From Paracyclopina nana (lineage: Eukaryota; Arthropoda; Copepoda; Cyclopoida; Cyclopettidae), in contig JAGUCH010000005.1 in NCBI GenBank assembly GCA_019096065.1, positions 3,534,001 to 3,598,000 of the forward strand: 64,000 nucleotides of DNA, written 5' to 3'. Below, piece after piece: positions 12,765 to 24,382 of the stretch (position 1 is its first letter; each line of letters opens with the position of its first letter). The notes beneath the pieces were generated by a model. That model had not been told where the DNA came from and made no database searches. It saw only the letters and a program-made list of their open reading frames with translations. Made by a program: the position numbers and the translations under genes.

Positions 12765-15700
12765 GTATGCCTTTCACTTTTCAAAACAAACAACTCTCGA
12801 GCTTATCCGTCGCGTGAAACGTTGCGGCAACTTTCATGATGACGACAATCCGCATGAATTGAATAGAGCAGATAAAGCTGATCTCGTCTTTTATTGCTGT
12901 CAATACAGACTAGAAGTAGATCACTAGAGTTGTCAGCAATAATGATAATCACTTGCTCTCTTATTGCATTTTTTCGAAATATGATGCTTTATTGGCCATT
13001 TAACTGGTTTATTATCAAAGTATTTTTTTGTGCTACTTTTCTGGCAGTTTTATTGATTTGAACTCATGTCACAAGTGTTCCTTTCTGAAAATATTTACCT
13101 GCAAGAAATATCAATGAACTGTTCCTGAAAAGATTGCTATTGAAAGGTTTAGTGTTTGCTCGTTTTTCTTGCGTGAGCGCAAGTAGACAAAGTCGACACA
13201 AATTAAGCGTCAAGCTTTGAAACGTGTATTTTGACAGCTGCTATTTTATGATCACTATTTCAAAAGCCATAATAATATGATGATCATGCATGTGAAGTTA
13301 GCTATCTGGATGTTTTGGGAAGATATTTGCAAATAACTCAGCAGCACTCAGCCGCCCTTAGCACTTCTGATAAAGCCATGATGGTGTCGTATTCAAAACG
13401 TGATGGGACTGCTAAGGGGGCAATTTGAAAGAATTTCTCGAAAGACTTTTCGAAAGGGGCCAGAGCCTTCTACATACCCCTTTATCGTAGCTCTTGTAGC
13501 TGTAGAACACTTCTTCTTCTTGGCATGCTGGACTTCGGTCTGAATGCCAATTTCTTCGTGAAAAGTGGGAAGTGATGGATTAGGTGGAACACCAAGGCTT
13601 GTGACAGCCCAATTACGGCAACTACCACAATAAAGGCCAGTTTCCCCCATTTTGGAGAGCTCTTACAAAGCCACGCCCTCGTTCTGGAAATCGCCTCGTC
13701 TCGATTTCATCAGTGTGAAAGCTCTTTCTTCTAGTGATAAGCCGCAGCGTTTATAGTAGCATAGAAAAAGGTGTACTACTTTAGCTGCCTGCAGGAGATT
13801 CGTAAATCCATCACCAACTTGGGAGCAAATTTGACAAAGCAGATGGAATTATGAGAGAGAAGAAAGTTTCCTTGATGCGAAACCAATTTTGAAACTTTTG
13901 CAATAGTGTCGTGTGATTTCTAAGACTTTCCTCTTCTTGGAAGAAAGTTGCATGTCCTATTTCCTGGAGCTCATAGATTATTTACCATCATTTTCCCCCT
14001 CAGAAAGCAGGTGCAGCAGCTTAAAAAATCCACTATATAGACCAGGTGTGGGTGGGCAAAATAAATTAAAGAGAGCTGTAAATACCAATTTAAAGTGGAT
14101 TTTTGTGGGAAAAAATTAATTAACAAAAACAAGTGCTGCTGCAGCCTTTGACATGACAGTCAATCTCAGTAAAAGTTCTAACTTACCGATCCAATTAATC
14201 TGGACCAAAGGATTTTTCTGGTTTGCACTGGATCATCATCTAATCGTTCTGCTACTGACCACGGTTCTGCTTAATGCGAGCCATATTATACTAGAAAAGT
14301 GATAACATGAATCGTTATTATATGTTGAATGTGATGACATCTTCATAAGTAAAGGCAATTTGAGAAAGCATGCAGTTTTGCAGGAGATAGGGGAAATCAT
14401 AATAATTTTTCAACAACTTTCCCCTTTCAATATGATTGCATTGAAAGCGCCCATTCAAGCAGGACGACGACAGTGACTACAAATATCACTGAAGCTTAAA
14501 ATCGCCCCTTTCTTGAGCCTGAAAAGGCTGAACTAGGATGGTAAAGCAGAGAATAATGTATGATTTATGAACACTTTCTTTGCACGTGAGCAAGTATTTG
14601 TAGCATGACTGATAGGAAACCTATATTATACTTTCCATAGTATACTAAGATAATCGTACGCAAATGCGTTTACTTGATCTGAATATCCCAGCACTAAATG
14701 TGAAAACTATTGCCTGGAAGATAAATTGTGCATACCAAATTGAATATTTCCCCGAGAATAATCCGAATTTCGCATTATTCCGCTTTTGTGGCTTTAAGCC
14801 TCAAACTGGAAACGAGAAAGTAAAGGAGCAAAAGTTTGCGTTTGTTTTGGCTATATTTTGAGCCTTTGTATTGCTTTCTAATGGAGCTGACCAGTATAGT
14901 ATGTGTGTAAGCATATCACTTAGGTAATTACAGGCCTAAGTTGCTGACCCAATTACTCTCCATTAAATGCCTTTACGAGCCATCCACCATTATTAAGAAA
15001 GTTTGTAATATGGCGGCGGAAACTTTCACGCGAGCCATCACGAGGAAAAAGTTGTTTTTTCGGGCAAAATAGTGCGTATTTTCACCGCGAATTTTCTCCA
15101 TGAAACGCTCGCTTGATATCTTCTTGTCGAAGGAAATGTAGTGCTATTATGCTCGTATACTACATACGTGTGGCATATAAGAAATAGTAAGCCTGCTTTA
15201 GAAAGTTCTTTTCCCTCTGGGGACTTTCTTCAAGGAGGAAGGTTTACTGTCCTCGTCCATACGTGAGTGCTTAGAGGTCTAAGAATGCACAGTGTGACAT
15301 TTTTGAAAAATATCTATGAATCATCCTTTATTGGCCTTGCTTATGAAGAACCAATTTGACCATGGAATTTATGGCGCCTGAAGGTTACGACTTTTATTTG
15401 TGGTCGGAATCCTCGGAGTGCTGAGCCCATGAGAATGAAATGAAAATTCCTGTGGTAGCTTCAATTCAATAACGTCTCTCGCGCGTTGTACTTTCTAGCT
15501 TTCTACCTACTGTGTAGAAAGGGCCTCGGATAAAGTGGTCAATATTTGGGTGGCCTTCATTCCTCCAAACGTGGACAGCAGTTGCTAGTGGCTACAATTA
15601 AATAATTAAAGCATCTCTATAAAGAGGCTTTGCTGCATTGTATAGTGTGCACAGCAACCTGTAGAGTCTTGAAGGCTTTCTTCTACAAGTGAAAGCCCCT

Positions 15701-16337
15701 TTGGCTCCTGAAGCTGGCAACGCCCAAAGTTCCTTTATTCCGCTGTTGCTTTCTAGTCCTTGTTAGCCTTTGTTTTGGAGGCCATGCACGTGGATGTGTG
15801 CTCAGTTGCTTCGGAAATGACTCGTTCTTGACCCATGCTTCGATGACCTCGAATATGTCAAGGAAAAAAGATGAGCAGTATTTTTTCATTACTCTAACAG
15901 AGCCACATGTCAAATTGGGCCGTATTCATCGGAAAAAAAAGAATGCAAGTCTATATTTACGTGGAAAACTAGCAGAGTCAATAGGCAGAATTGGCGAGCC
16001 CATGGAGAAAGCACAATATTTTTGTAACAAAAGAAAGCAACAATTTGCCATGCTATCTATTGCACCCAAGGGACTTCTTCACTCGCTGCTCTCGCGCGCG
16101 AGCCCAGAAATTAATTTTACAATATCCCAAAATAGACTTGGGGTGGAAAGGGTCCTCGAATACATTACGTAAATGACTGTCTAAGTAAATTAAAGCCTAA
16201 TGAAAACAAACTGAGCTTTTCCTAGCAACCTTGGCCTTTCACATGCACATGCAGCCTTCAATTAACTCGTATGGGGTCCAAGGTGGAATTTTGTGGAGGA
16301 GACCAAATCCACTGTGGTCTGTGCGCGCGCTGTACCC
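12765..16337. other. Gene-free stretch
   Basis: No exon chain with credible protein similarity was found on either strand. The only oddity is an ATG-less minus-strand open frame around 13706-13492 containing one strongly hydrophobic segment, described under findings. The rest is AT-rich sequence with scattered short open frames. Confidence 0.5.
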
Positions 16338-16420
16338 TATATATAGTATAAAGCCTTAGAAGCAACTAGGATATATAGGCGCTAGGGCGCCAAAGGCGCT
16401 GCTTTCGCTCTAAGTCAGTC
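16338..16420 (+). promoter_or_regulatory. Putative TATA/initiator region
   Basis: Two TATA-like runs (TATATATAG at about 16338 and ATATATA at 16371-16377) and a TCAGTC sequence at 16415-16420, resembling the arthropod initiator TCAGT, lie upstream of the small ORF at 16486. The spacing between the second TATA and the TCAGT (about 44 bases) is longer than the usual 25-30, so the exact start site is uncertain. Confidence 0.35.
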
Positions 16421-16485
16421 TTTAGTTTGATTTGAGGGAGGTCTGACAGTGACGCCTTTTAGCAGCAGGGAACGTGTGACAAAAA

Positions 16486-16776
16486 ATGCCAAATTCTGAT
16501 TCCAACGTGGAAAAGGGAAATAGTTTTGAGGCGAAAGAGGAGCCCAAAAATAATCAGCAACAACAGGCTGCGGCTGCTGCGGCTGCTGCTGCTGGACCTC
16601 AAACCGGGTTAAGCCAAAGCTCCAAAGACGACATTGGTGTGTGTGTCGTCATCATTCTCATCACAGTTTTGGCCATCATTGTCACCATCATCAAGATCAT
16701 TCTGTTTGACAGAAACACGTATCCTGAACTGTTTGGTGGGGCTCCAGTTACGACGACAAATTCGACGACGAAATAA
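16486..16776 (+). CDS. Small single-pass membrane protein, unrecognised
   Basis: A 96-residue intronless frame starts at the first ATG after the promoter-like region. Residues 1-50 are polar and acidic, with a short Gln run (QQQQ) followed by nine alanines. Residues about 52-75 form one hydrophobic helix rich in Val and Ile (VCVVIILITVLAIIVTIIKI). A short tail with an N-glycosylation sequon (NST) and Thr repeats follows. No signal peptide is present, so it is probably a signal-anchor or tail-anchored-like protein. I recognise no family. The isolated position and compositional bias leave room for chance, but the promoter-like motifs and clean helix favour a real gene. Confidence 0.5.
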   Translation: MPNSDSNVEKGNSFEAKEEPKNNQQQQAAAAAAAAAGPQTGLSQSSKDDIGVCVVIILITVLAIIVTIIKIILFDRNTYPELFGGAPVTTTNSTTK

Positions 16777-19700
16777 TTGCGGAAAAAAGGCATCGGCCAG
16801 CTGCAATGCCATATGTGTAAGTAAATGGGCCATTGTTTGCTGTCAGAACTATTTCATGCAGTTGTCAACTTTAATAAGATAAGGGCTCTATAAAAGTCGA
16901 TGAACAGAATGTGTAGCTGCACTCATTCAGTAGTAATTGCTGTGACAAACAAACCGACGTCGAAAAAGTCAAGTAAAAAACCAATTGTTTGAGTGTAGTC
17001 GTACCTTCTATTGCTGTTGTAGCATATGCTGCAACTGCTGACCTATTGACAAAAGAGCCAGTTCCCATTTCATTTTACAGTCATGGCTATTTCAGAGAGA
17101 GGTGTTTTTGACAGAATTCGTCCATTCTTTCTCCTCCATGTACGCAGAAGCATTTCCAGTTAGAGCTAACAAAAGATGGGGCAACAACAAAAGCATATCC
17201 AGTGCACGCGTGCTGCGTTTTGGTAACTTGATATTTGCGATACAAAAGGCTTTCACATGCTTGAAAACAACATCTTTGCTTGTCCTAAACTTCTTGAGAG
17301 CTTCAGAGGACGTACTGGTAAATATTGAACACGCAATAGCAAAATCTGGTTGACAGACGTCGAAATGCCATTAAAAACTAGGTTTTTCTCAAGGAAAAGC
17401 GCACGGCATGGGCCACAGCAGGCAACAAAAAACCAAAATATCTGCCCTACACTGTGGGAAAATGGCCTGAAAACACTGATTAGCATGATATCGGGAAAAG
17501 CCCCCGGGAAATTATAGCTACCTATTTAGGCCTTTAATCTACCATGAAATGCTTTTAAAAATGGTGAACCTTGCGTGTTCTGAGTGAAAAAGCCAAACAA
17601 TGTTTGAAACTTTCTGCTTGTTGGCAGCTACAGTGTCCAACAATTGCTTCCACAACCAATTTGTTTCATGGCAAAAGGAAAACAAAAATCATCTTTATCC
17701 TTTCAAAATGATGACTTCTGCTTCTTCAGTTGATGCTCGCTGTTGTCTGAAAAGTGGCCCTTTGTGCACTTTCAAGAGTGTACAGCTGTTGTTCAGCAGA
17801 CTTTTGATCTACATTATTTTGCTGTTGTTGCTTCTCGTCGGAAAAGGCGTTGATGCATGCTAAGTAGATGTCAAGGTAATAATACCATTGCCACAACGCG
17901 AGGCGGATAGATGAAAAATGGGGGGAAAGTTTTTCAGTATTTTGCTGGCGCTGCAAAAAGTTTAGCAACAATGCTACAGACTATTGTGTGTAAATATATA
18001 CAGCCTCGGAAATCTCGTGCGACGGCCTCATGAAGAAGAATAAAAACTCGGACACGTCACTGTGTATACTATATGTACTACTGGACAAACGTGGCACACA
18101 GAACAATCTTAAAAGCGCATCACTCCTAATAACACAATAGTTAGACTGAGACTGTCAGCAAACACTTTTTGTGCCCAAAAACTTTTCTTCCAAGAGCTGA
18201 AAGCTGTGTTGCTGCTGTTCCTAGATCTATTAGATGCTATTGAGACACTTACGCCAATAGCTGAAACAAATCAAACTTTATTCATGCCACGATGACGAGG
18301 CTGTTTAATGCACATATGAGTACGTAATTGCGTTATAGTATGTGGTGCCAGTGCCAATAATCAGGCCCCTTAATCAAGAGAGCTGCTCGTACATCGACAA
18401 AAAGATGCTCTTGCCAAGTACAAGGAGGACATGGTAGTTCTAGCATATAAGAAAATGGCTGTATTCCTTGGCTGAGTATGGCAGTCTAGAAACTTGGATG
18501 AAGTCTACATGGTCTAACTTTCCATAATTTCCGCTGTTTCAATTTTGACGACCTCAACATCTATTTTGGCCGTTGGCAAACAAAGGCATATGTACGCGAA
18601 TGTACTGCCTTTCCCGAATTTATGCCCTCAATTCTAAATTACGCGCGAGTACTTAGTATGGCCGTGATTTCAAAAAGCAAGCTCACTTCTCCGTTCAGTG
18701 CTGCGTTATGGGCTATGAACGTGCATAGTAAATGTTAGATGACATTGCCTTTCATTTTCAGCCCTTTATAGCTTTCCATTCTGACTTTTATGGCTTGTTT
18801 AGTGGGAGGAGCATCATCGTGATCGTCAACATCAATGTCAGCAATGTTACTTTCGATGCTGTGTTGGCTGCAAATTGTAGCTTGCATTTTGCAAAATGTG
18901 GACCCTTTCGGTGTAGCAAAATGCAAAGGCTCGTAAAAATCGGCCTAAATGGCACGACGTATCTACGGTAAACGAAAACCTTCGAAAGTCTAAATCAGGT
19001 TGCACTGCAGTCGTTTATTGTGCTGTGTAGAGCACACCATTTTAAGTGCTGAAGCTCTTTTCTGTATTCGCATGTGGCCATTTGAGAGCTCGAAAAAAAT
19101 CTATTGCCTCTGAATCCGGAGGAAATTGGGTGTGGCCTTAGCTGTTATTTTTCTCGTCTATTCACAGTGTGAGCTGGCAAGAAAAGAAAGATTTATTTGG
19201 TCATCCGAGCAATGTCAGCAGCAACATCATCATCATCATATTGCTTCTCTGTGAAAAAAACTGCCAAAAAATAGAGTGAAAACTTCAACTACTACTGCTA
19301 TGTGCATAGTAAACCGAGGCCATATGTAAGCTGGGAGCTTCTGGCTGGAAATCATTTTCAGCTGCAATTCCATGTGCTGTACCTATTTGCTATGCTGAGG
19401 CACCATGTGCTTAGTCAGTTCTGGTTCATTTCTTAAAAGCTTGCCTTGCTCATCTGCTGAGTATTTTATCATTACCATTTCCGTGAAAGTTTGTAGCTTT
19501 TCCTGCTAGCCATTTCCATATTGAATGCAACGACGGAGAGTAGAAGGCATACGCGTAGGCTCATTTGCTTAATTGATTTGCATATAGCACTCTACTCTTC
19601 GTATTTGCATTTCCTTCACTCGTATTTTGGCTTTTTCATGCTAAAATTGAATGGCTTAAAATAAGCAACCCAACCCTCATGCTCACATATCCTGAAGAGG

Positions 19701-22700
19701 GCAAAATCTAGAGCTTCTATTTTTTTTGCAAGAAACTATTTGAACAAAAAGCTTTTTTGAGAAATGAGCATGATATATTTCGCAAATATGCTAATTTGAA
19801 ATGTCACCATTTCCAGCTAGATATGTATTAAAAAAGCTCTTAATTTGGAAAGTCCTTCTACTGTATTGTTAACGATATTTTTGGAATGGCTTTTCCATTC
19901 TTTAGCCTTCACCTAGATTGGCTCTGTCATCGTGACTATTACTGAACATTTTGATGAGGGAAAAAGCAGGGGAAAATCATTTATCCGTGTTTGGATTGTG
20001 TGAGGTTCACCAAAATGCGAGTAGATGGAAAGCTGCAAAAGTGGATTTGGCCAGCTTTCAACGGCTAAAAAAACATCAGCAAGGACTCCGAAAAACACCA
20101 TTGAAGAGGAAACCATGTCCCTTGGGACTGCCCCCATTTTAGATAGAATATCTAGCAGTATAGTACTATTAACACAACAGTAGAGGAAAAAGTGAGCTAA
20201 CTAATTAATTTCTTGCTGAAGAATGCATACCGATTTTCGTTAACAAGAAGCAAAAGTCGAGGGTAACGAACCAAACTTTTCTAATTATCATAGCTAATTT
20301 ACGAGAGAAGATCGAAAAGAGGGAAGAAAAAACCGCGAGACTTTCTTGCTGACATTTACCGATATTTTGCGTTAAGCAAGCTCGGTAAACCCACCACGAT
20401 GGAATATCCGTAACATGCGAAGGAATTGAAAATCCTTGGACTTTTTATCTGCCAATATAGAGCAGTTGCAATTTAGCATTGACATATTGCATGACTTTTT
20501 CTTAATCTTCCTCGTAGCGGAAGAAAATCTGAATATATGCACGCAAAGTAACACAGGGGATTGACCAAATATTTGCCATAGTATACACAAGCACAACCTT
20601 TCTCCGCGTGGTTTTGTTTCCTGCATTATTATATGCCATTAAATCTAAATAATATGACATACATTTAATACGCGTATTGGAGATACAGTATTCTTTATTT
20701 CCACAAATTAGGTTGTATGTATGTATATTTAGAGCCGTAGCACTTTTATAAATGCATTTCAAATTAGCTTTGGATATTCAACAAACAAAGCCAATAAGTG
20801 CATATCAAACGCGGCTTTCATACCTGACTTGGCTTATTCATTGCCATGAAAGTTTTAAGAGGAGCGGCTCACTGAACTAGTTATCTCCTTGTGGTTTTCT
20901 AGAAAGCACTTTTTGTCAAGGCCGAGGGTGGTAGACTTTGGCATCCAATTTGGAAGAAGGAGTTTACTCTTTCTCAGCCACAGTGGAGAAATTCACGGTA
21001 AAAATCCGTATGAAGCATCTGACACCGAATTGCTCAATTACGCCACTCGATCTTGGTTGCCCATATCGATGTAGTAGTATGTGAAACGTTTCATAAAACA
21101 GGCCTCATGGGGGGGCAATATAGTATATTTTTCCTTACTGTGCCATCTTCTTCTTGCAGCCTTTTTATATGGTGTTGTACTACGTGAGCAGCTTATTGCC
21201 AAAGGAACACGAACATTTGCTATATATACAACCTCAATGTAATACGCGACCTTTTAGACTTATCCAGTTATTTCCGGATGGCTGGAAGCTAGCAGAGACA
21301 ACAACATGAGTCCAATGAGTCACAAGATTTGTGCAAAATTCCAGCTCTGTGAAAGCCAGCAAAATTATTTGGCCAGAAACTAACAAGGATTTATCCCTGC
21401 GGACTTGATGACCAATATTTTCGCCCTTAGGACCAAAGATCTAGCTATAAGCTCTCGCAGCTTGGAATACGAGTCTCTTGAAGCTCTCTAAGAATTGACA
21501 TAGTAGCAATTATTTCAAATTTCCTTCTCCTAGCTGCTTGTGGCATTTCGCGTAGCCCTTACTTTGCAAGATTGACAAAAAAAGCTGTAATTAGTAATAA
21601 ATTAATGGTGTGGAATTGAGCATACATTTTACATTTGATCTGATTTAAAGATTTGTGCACGATCTGGCCAAAAAAGTTCACAAATATCTGAATCATGCTA
21701 TGCAATATTGCTACCACTTGTTGTTGCTATTAGAAAATCAATACAACCTGGCAAAACCAAAGATTATTTAAAGCAAGATTGGCTGTATCTATCTCCAAAA
21801 AATGGAGCACTTTGCAACTTGCGACGGAGAACCACTACTGCAACTGCTTGCATCGCAACTTTTGATGCTAAACTTTCATGAAAGTTTTAGTGCAAAACTT
21901 AGGAAATCATTGAAGAAAACTTTGGACCATACGAGGATATCACGTACAAAGCCCAACGGAACTTGGACACAAACCTTTTTGTTGCATTTGAGCTTTATAC
22001 ATACACCCTAACAAGTATTTTACAAAATAGTATAAGATGTAATGGTATCTGCACTTCGGCCGTATTGATTTTCTGCGGGGAAATCCAGATCAGATTCTTA
22101 AGGATACTTTTGCTCAAAGTGTCACCCACAGGCACAAAATACATGCCCAAATACAGCTTGCAGCCTTGCTCCACAAAAATACTATTCAAACTTTTCATAG
22201 AGATAAACGTAATTTTAGATCAGTGGCTTTCCTTACAGTAATTGATTTGCTAACATTAAATAATTGTTGGTCAAAAATGCCAAATTAGCAAGCTTAAGCA
22301 AAGTTAATGCGTTAGACTTTTTTACCAAAAAATTGCCAAATTACTCAACTTATTGGAAAAGATGAGTTTTGTGTATCCACCCAATACAAGGTCAATAGTT
22401 ATGTTGTTTTACCATCATTTGGAAAATGTAAGCAATCGGCTTTTTCTTGGAAACCATTACAACCGAGCTCACGCTAGGAACCATCACCACATAAAACCAT
22501 AATAATCTAGTAGGCTCATTAACAACCTCGAAAGCAGAGCTAAATGAGCAGATGTGACCGTTCTCTTTATCAGATCACGCGAAGGCTCTCCTTACAGTGC
22601 TCGTGTCAGCTGAGGTAACAGCCTTGCTCCTGGTCCTATGGTAAATTATAGTCTAGCTTCTAAATAAACCTAGTATAGACATTAAAAGTGCCAGAATTCA

Positions 22701-22927
22701 CGCACGGGAGAGAGCCACACGTTTATAAGAAGTAAATCCAGTTTTTAATACGTTTACCATGACCTTATGCTTTATTACCTGGTAGTCCAGTGGTCTACAG
22801 GGAGCTTCATAAATTATGCTATTACTGGTCATCAAACCCGAGCATGATCTGCCTATTTAGAAATGCTCACGTTCTTCAGTAGTCCCTCCATAGTCGTGAC
22901 GTGAGCTGAAACATTATACACTACAAT
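16777..22927. other. Gene-free stretch of about 6 kb
   Basis: Nothing recognisable on either strand. Open frames are short, lack splice-supported continuation and have AT-rich composition. A short CATCAT simple repeat occurs near 19228-19241. The block may hold regulatory DNA or noncoding transcripts, which the sequence alone cannot show. Confidence 0.45.
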
Positions 22928-23667
22928 ATGAAAGGATTTAGCCTCATTTTCTTCTTGGCCTTTGTGGCCTTCGTGGCCTTGACTCGGACTGAAAGTAAAT
23001 GAACAAGTACAAAGCAAAGAAGGAATATATCAATAAACTATCATAACAATGGAGCACGGAAAATAAGGGAGATTCCTCCATTACCTAACATAAGAGCTTA
23101 ATCTAGCTTTTTGAAGTACAAATTAGTTATGCTCCTCTTCCAGGTGCCCGAGTGGTGGTGAAACGGCAAGCTTTTCTCTGCAAGGTCCCCAAAGTGTGCC
23201 AAGTTTGGTGTCGAGTCTCTGGCCACTCTGATGGCTCCTGCGATGACAGCGAGGACTGCATTTGCTCCGCTGAAGACGTGGACAAGCACTTTTGCTCGGA
23301 CGAATATGATGCTGAAGAGCAGCACACAATTTGCGCCGGATTTTGCCAATTCAAAGGAAAACAAACTGGTCAGTTTTTAACACGTGCAACGTCACATGCT
23401 AAAATCCCATTTTTGCCCATTAAGTGAAGGTTTCTGCATGGGCTGTCAGTGCAACGTTACGAATTGCTCTTTTCAGGTGACTGCTCCAATAACGAATGCG
23501 TTTGCGTTGATGAAGAGCTTGATGGCGAGCACATCAAGTGCGTGAGCGATGCAGTGTGCAAAATGTATTGCCATTTCAAGGAGCAAGCTCCGACTGGAAG
23601 ATGCGAAGGGGAACATGGCTGGGACTGCGTTTGCCTCCAAAATGCAACTCTGAACGCCATCAATTGA
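22928..23667 (+). CDS. Secreted protein with three tandem CS-alpha-beta (defensin-like) modules
   Basis: Three exons (22928-22994, 23144-23368, 23477-23667) join in phase to 160 residues. The start opens a hydrophobic signal peptide (about 1-22). A dibasic KR at about residues 30-31, followed by Gln, is a plausible propeptide cut that would leave a pyroglutamate N-terminus. The remainder has 18 cysteines in three groups of six, each with the spacing C..C-x3-C..C..C-x-C: module 1 has CQVWC and CIC, module 2 CAGFC and CVC, module 3 CKMYC and CVC. That is the cysteine-stabilised alpha-beta pattern of arthropod and fungal defensins. Module 2 is split by intron 2. Antimicrobial function is an inference; the same fold also serves as channel blockers and other ligands. 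An AATAAA follows the stop by about 200 bases. Confidence 0.8.
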
Positions 23668-23863
23668 TGACGTCACCATCCTTTAGCTACCCTCTTGACC
23701 CGGTGCTTCTAAGACTACATACTATATGACTAAGAAACGAAAACTATCTTCACTCTATCTACTATTACATACTTGGTGCATTTCCCTGAAGCATTCTTCA
23801 TGATCTACCATTTCCTCTTGGAAACACTAAAAAGGATCCTGTGATTTTTACCCGTTTTTGTCT

Positions 23864-23869
23864 AATAAA
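23864..23869 (+). terminator. Poly(A) signal of the CS-alpha-beta gene
   Basis: Canonical AATAAA about 197 bases after the TGA at 23665-23667, the first such hexamer downstream on this strand. Confidence 0.6.
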
Positions 23870-24382
23870 AGTTGAAATGCTTACAACAACGTTTCTTCAG
23901 ATCTTCCAGCTTTGATCATCAAAGGCGGAGGATTGTGAAGGAAAGGAGAGGAAAAACTTTCTAATTTCATCTGACGTCACCATCAAAGAAAAAGACATGT
24001 AGGATTTGGAGATGGGCAGCAGCAGCAGTAGTATTTATTTATAGCTGAGAAGAAGTATACAAAATGTATTTTTAGCATTTTGACTCTATCACAATTTTGA
24101 GATATTTTTGGTTTGCCAGATAAGGGCAGAAAAGGGTATAGTAGTGTGAAATGTCACTTTCTTTTCACCTTAGTAAAAGAAAGGAATTTCCATCATATGG
24201 TAAAAAGGTACACGAGGTGATGATACATTTTCTACCCCTTATGGATATACATAGTATACTGTTTTATAAATGCTAAAATATGTCAATCAGTATAGAAAAT
24301 AATGTAGGATATAATGTTATTAGTATTTGCCGCTACTGCACTTGGAAAAAATTGGCAACTCATGAAGAAAAGTAGAATCTCT

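Noticed and set aside
15798..16172. 124-codon plus-strand open frame
   Set aside because: No recognisable domain, no splice-supported context and biased AT-rich composition; it looks like a chance frame.
22770..22815. tRNA-like D-arm sequence (TGGTAGTCCAGTGGTCTA)
   Set aside because: No matching anticodon stem, T-arm or acceptor stem could be drawn around it.
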